Assembly: GCF_900112585.1 (NCBI RefSeq)
Contig: NZ_FOLY01000001.1
Coordinates: 1-64,000 of the forward strand
Direction: 5' to 3'
Length of the DNA: 64,000 bases
DNA from: Kushneria avicenniae
Lineage (GTDB): Bacteria; Pseudomonadota; Gammaproteobacteria; Pseudomonadales; Halomonadaceae
Below are positions 62,234-64,000 of the stretch, piece after piece. Below the pieces are notes generated by a model that did no database searches, had not been told where the DNA came from, and saw nothing but the letters and a program-made list of their open reading frames with translations. The position numbers and the translations under genes were made by a program. How positions within the stretch are numbered: position 1 is the stretch's first letter; every line of letters starts with the position of its first letter.

Positions 62234-64000
62234 ATGAATATATCGAGCTTCTTCATCAATCGGCCGATCTTCGCTACCGTCGTCTCGATCATCATTACGT
62301 TGATCGGCTTCATGTCGGTGAGAGGTCTGGCCATCGAGCAGTACCCTCAGGTGGTGCCGCCGACGGTGTCGGTGACCGCCAGCTATCCTGGTGCCAGTGC
62401 GCAGGTGCTGTCGGATACGGTGGCCTCTGTTCTGACCGAAGAGATCAACGGCGTTCAGGACATGATTTACATCACGTCCACGAGCGCTGATAGCGGTCAG
62501 CTGAGCATGCAGGTCTATTTCAACATTGGCACTGATCCTGATCAGGCGACCATCGATGTCAATAACCGGGTGCAGCGTGCGCTGTCGCAATTGCCCACCG
62601 AAGTGCAGAATCAGGGGGTCACGGTAGCGCAGCGCTCAAGCAGTGTTCTGATGTTTACGGCACTGTATTCGCCCAATAACGAATACGATCGCTTGTTCCT
62701 GAATAACTACGCCAACATCAATATTCTGGACGAGATACGCCGTCTGCCGGGCGTGGGCGATGCTCAGGTACTGGGTAATCAGGACTTCGCCATGCGTATC
62801 TGGCTCAATCCGGACAAGCTCTCCCAGTATGATCTGACGCCTGCTGAAGTTGCCTCCGCCATTCAGGCACAAAACACGGTGGTGTCGGCCGGCAAGCTCA
62901 ATGGCGAGCCGCAGCGCGAGCCGGGTGCCTATACCTACACGGTCACCACCCAGGGCCGTCTGGAGTCGGCGGATCAGTTCCGCAACATCCTGCTGCGTAC
63001 CAACCCGGATGGTTCATCTCTCAAGCTTAGCGATGTCGCACGTGTCGAGCTGGGCTCGACCAGTTACGGTATCGTGGCGCGCGTCAATGGCTCACCCATG
63101 GCGCCGATCGCCATCTATCAGCAGCCGGGTGCCAACGCGCTGGATGTGGCGGCCGAGGTCAAGCAGACCCTGACGGACATGAAGCAGCGTTTCCCGTCCG
63201 GGCTTGACTATGTCATTCCTTATGACACGACGCTCTTTATCGATGCCTCGATCGAGTCGGTGACGCATACCTTTATAGAGGCGCTGCTACTGGTAGCGAT
63301 CATCGTCTTCCTGTTCCTGCAGAACTGGCGCTCGACGCTGGTGGCCATGTCGGTGGTGCCCATCTCAGTGGTAGGTACCTTCGGTGGTATGTATCTACTG
63401 GACTTCTCGATCAACCTGCTGTCACTGTTCGGTATGATCCTGGCCATCGGGATCGTGGTGGACGATGCCATCGTGGTCATTGAAAACATCGAGAGAATAC
63501 TTGAAGAAGAGCCTGACACGACGCCTCTGAACGCGGCGTTCAAGGCCATGAAAGAGGTGACCGGCCCGGTATTGGCGACCTCCTTTATCATGGCGGCAGT
63601 GTTCGTGCCGGTTGCCTTCATCTCCGGCATGACCGGTCAGATGTATCGCCAGTTTGCCATTACCATTGCCATCTCGGTAGGTATCTCGGCGCTGGTCGCG
63701 CTGTCCTTCACACCGGCCATCAGTGCGATTTTCATCAAGCGTCACAAGGCAGAAGATGACCCGCGCTGGTTGCAGATCGTCAAGAAACCCTTTGTCTGGT
63801 TCAACCGCGGCTTTGATAAGGTCACCAGTGTCTTCATGGCCTGTGTCGGATTCCTGATCAGGCATTTCTTCCTGACCATGGCCATGTTTGCCGGATGCTG
63901 CGTGCTGTCGTGGTGGCTTTACTCGCAGCTTGCTGAAGGGTTGATTCCGGCAACCGATCAGGGTGTGGTCATTGCGTCTGTTAACATGCCTACCGGCTCC
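62234..64000 (+). CDS. RND efflux permease (AcrB/MexB type), 3' end outside window
   Basis: The first 589 codons of a hydrophobe/amphiphile efflux permease (HAE1). It opens with MNISSFFINRPIFATVVSII, has the periplasmic porter domain (YPGASAQVLSDTVASVLTEE; VNNRVQRALSQLPTEVQNQG), and membrane helices from about residue 340. TM4 carries the proton-relay pair DD in GIVVDDAIVVIENIERILEE, and the FTPAISA segment follows. The frame is open to the last base, so the usual total of about 1040 residues would need some 450 more codons. The homotrimer, with the fusion protein and an outer-membrane channel, expels drugs, detergents or bile-like compounds. Confidence 0.95.
   Translation, partial: MNISSFFINRPIFATVVSIIITLIGFMSVRGLAIEQYPQVVPPTVSVTASYPGASAQVLSDTVASVLTEEINGVQDMIYITSTSADSGQLSMQVYFNIGTDPDQATIDVNNRVQRALSQLPTEVQNQGVTVAQRSSSVLMFTALYSPNNEYDRLFLNNYANINILDEIRRLPGVGDAQVLGNQDFAMRIWLNPDKLSQYDLTPAEVASAIQAQNTVVSAGKLNGEPQREPGAYTYTVTTQGRLESADQFRNILLRTNPDGSSLKLSDVARVELGSTSYGIVARVNGSPMAPIAIYQQPGANALDVAAEVKQTLTDMKQRFPSGLDYVIPYDTTLFIDASIESVTHTFIEALLLVAIIVFLFLQNWRSTLVAMSVVPISVVGTFGGMYLLDFSINLLSLFGMILAIGIVVDDAIVVIENIERILEEEPDTTPLNAAFKAMKEVTGPVLATSFIMAAVFVPVAFISGMTGQMYRQFAITIAISVGISALVALSFTPAISAIFIKRHKAEDDPRWLQIVKKPFVWFNRGFDKVTSVFMACVGFLIRHFFLTMAMFAGCCVLSWWLYSQLAEGLIPATDQGVVIASVNMPTGS

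Noticed and set aside
61484-62590. A 368-codon minus-strand open frame opposite the efflux genes
   Set aside because: Antisense to conserved RND pump genes, composition rich in His/Arg/Asp as usual for shadow frames.
1-64000. rRNA, tRNA, CRISPR arrays, prophage genes
   Set aside because: Looked for by eye; no clover-leaf with a CCA end, no regularly spaced repeats and no phage structural genes were recognised.

Overview
The window is about 64 kb of a moderately G+C-rich gammaproteobacterial chromosome. Most of it (roughly 1.1-59.1 kb) is one nearly complete flagellar and chemotaxis locus of the FlhDC-controlled (enteric, peritrichous) type. Class assignment rests on flhDC, flhE, flgM/flgN, fliT, cheZ and fliA, and on the absence of flhF, fleN and the sigma-54 regulators fleQ/flrA. 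Gene content plus the AcrAB-type pump and CysQ neighbours would fit a halophilic Halomonadaceae member (Halomonas, Kushneria or Chromohalobacter type). That placement is inference from protein character only.

Layout. 1-33: start of a probable IS5-type transposase running off the left edge. 197-1036: cysQ. 1124-4643 (+): fliD-fliS-fliT, then a FliK-like protein and a free-standing FlhB C-terminal domain. 4997-5903 (+): master regulator flhDC. 6266-10815 (+): motA-motB-cheA-cheW. 11008-16487 (+): an Aer-type receptor, cheR-cheD-cheB (4-nt overlaps), cheY, cheZ. 16616-20357 (+): flhB-flhA-flhE. 20586-22220 (-): flgN, flgM, flgA. 22429-32790 (+): flgBCDE, flgFGHIJ, flgKL. 32939-37470 (-): fliLMNOPQR. 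37729-44572 (-): fliFGHIJK. 44837 (+): fliE.

Between fliE and the main flagellin fliC lies an accessory island (about 45.2-56.4 kb) that looks more A/T-rich and is mostly uncharacterised. It holds a TupA-like ATP-grasp protein, a membrane diguanylate cyclase, and a second flagellin whose central region is replaced by about 200 residues between two proline-rich hinges. It also holds a seven-helix membrane protein, a DUF697/EcsC-like helical protein, a tiny protein made of three CCHC zinc knuckles, and an unknown protein of about 153 residues. It ends with a protein of about 1165 residues that joins TPR repeats to two successive ATP-grasp domains. fliC, its upstream region with a duplicated promoter-like segment, and fliA (sigma-28) follow.

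Regulation can be read partly from sequence. Sites matching the sigma-28 consensus (TAAA-N15-GCCGATAA) lie before fliD, flgM, flgK and, more weakly, motA. A variant with -10 box GCCGTTAA lies before the chimeric flagellin, the 153-residue protein and the zinc-knuckle gene. This suggests that the unknown island genes are expressed with the late flagellar genes, and it is the main candidate for an undescribed system in this window.

59870-64000 is a separate locus: an AraC-type regulator with an effector-binding domain, an AcrR-operator-like palindrome, and an RND efflux pump (membrane fusion lipoprotein plus the first 589 codons of the permease, cut by the window end). No rRNA, tRNA or CRISPR array was seen.
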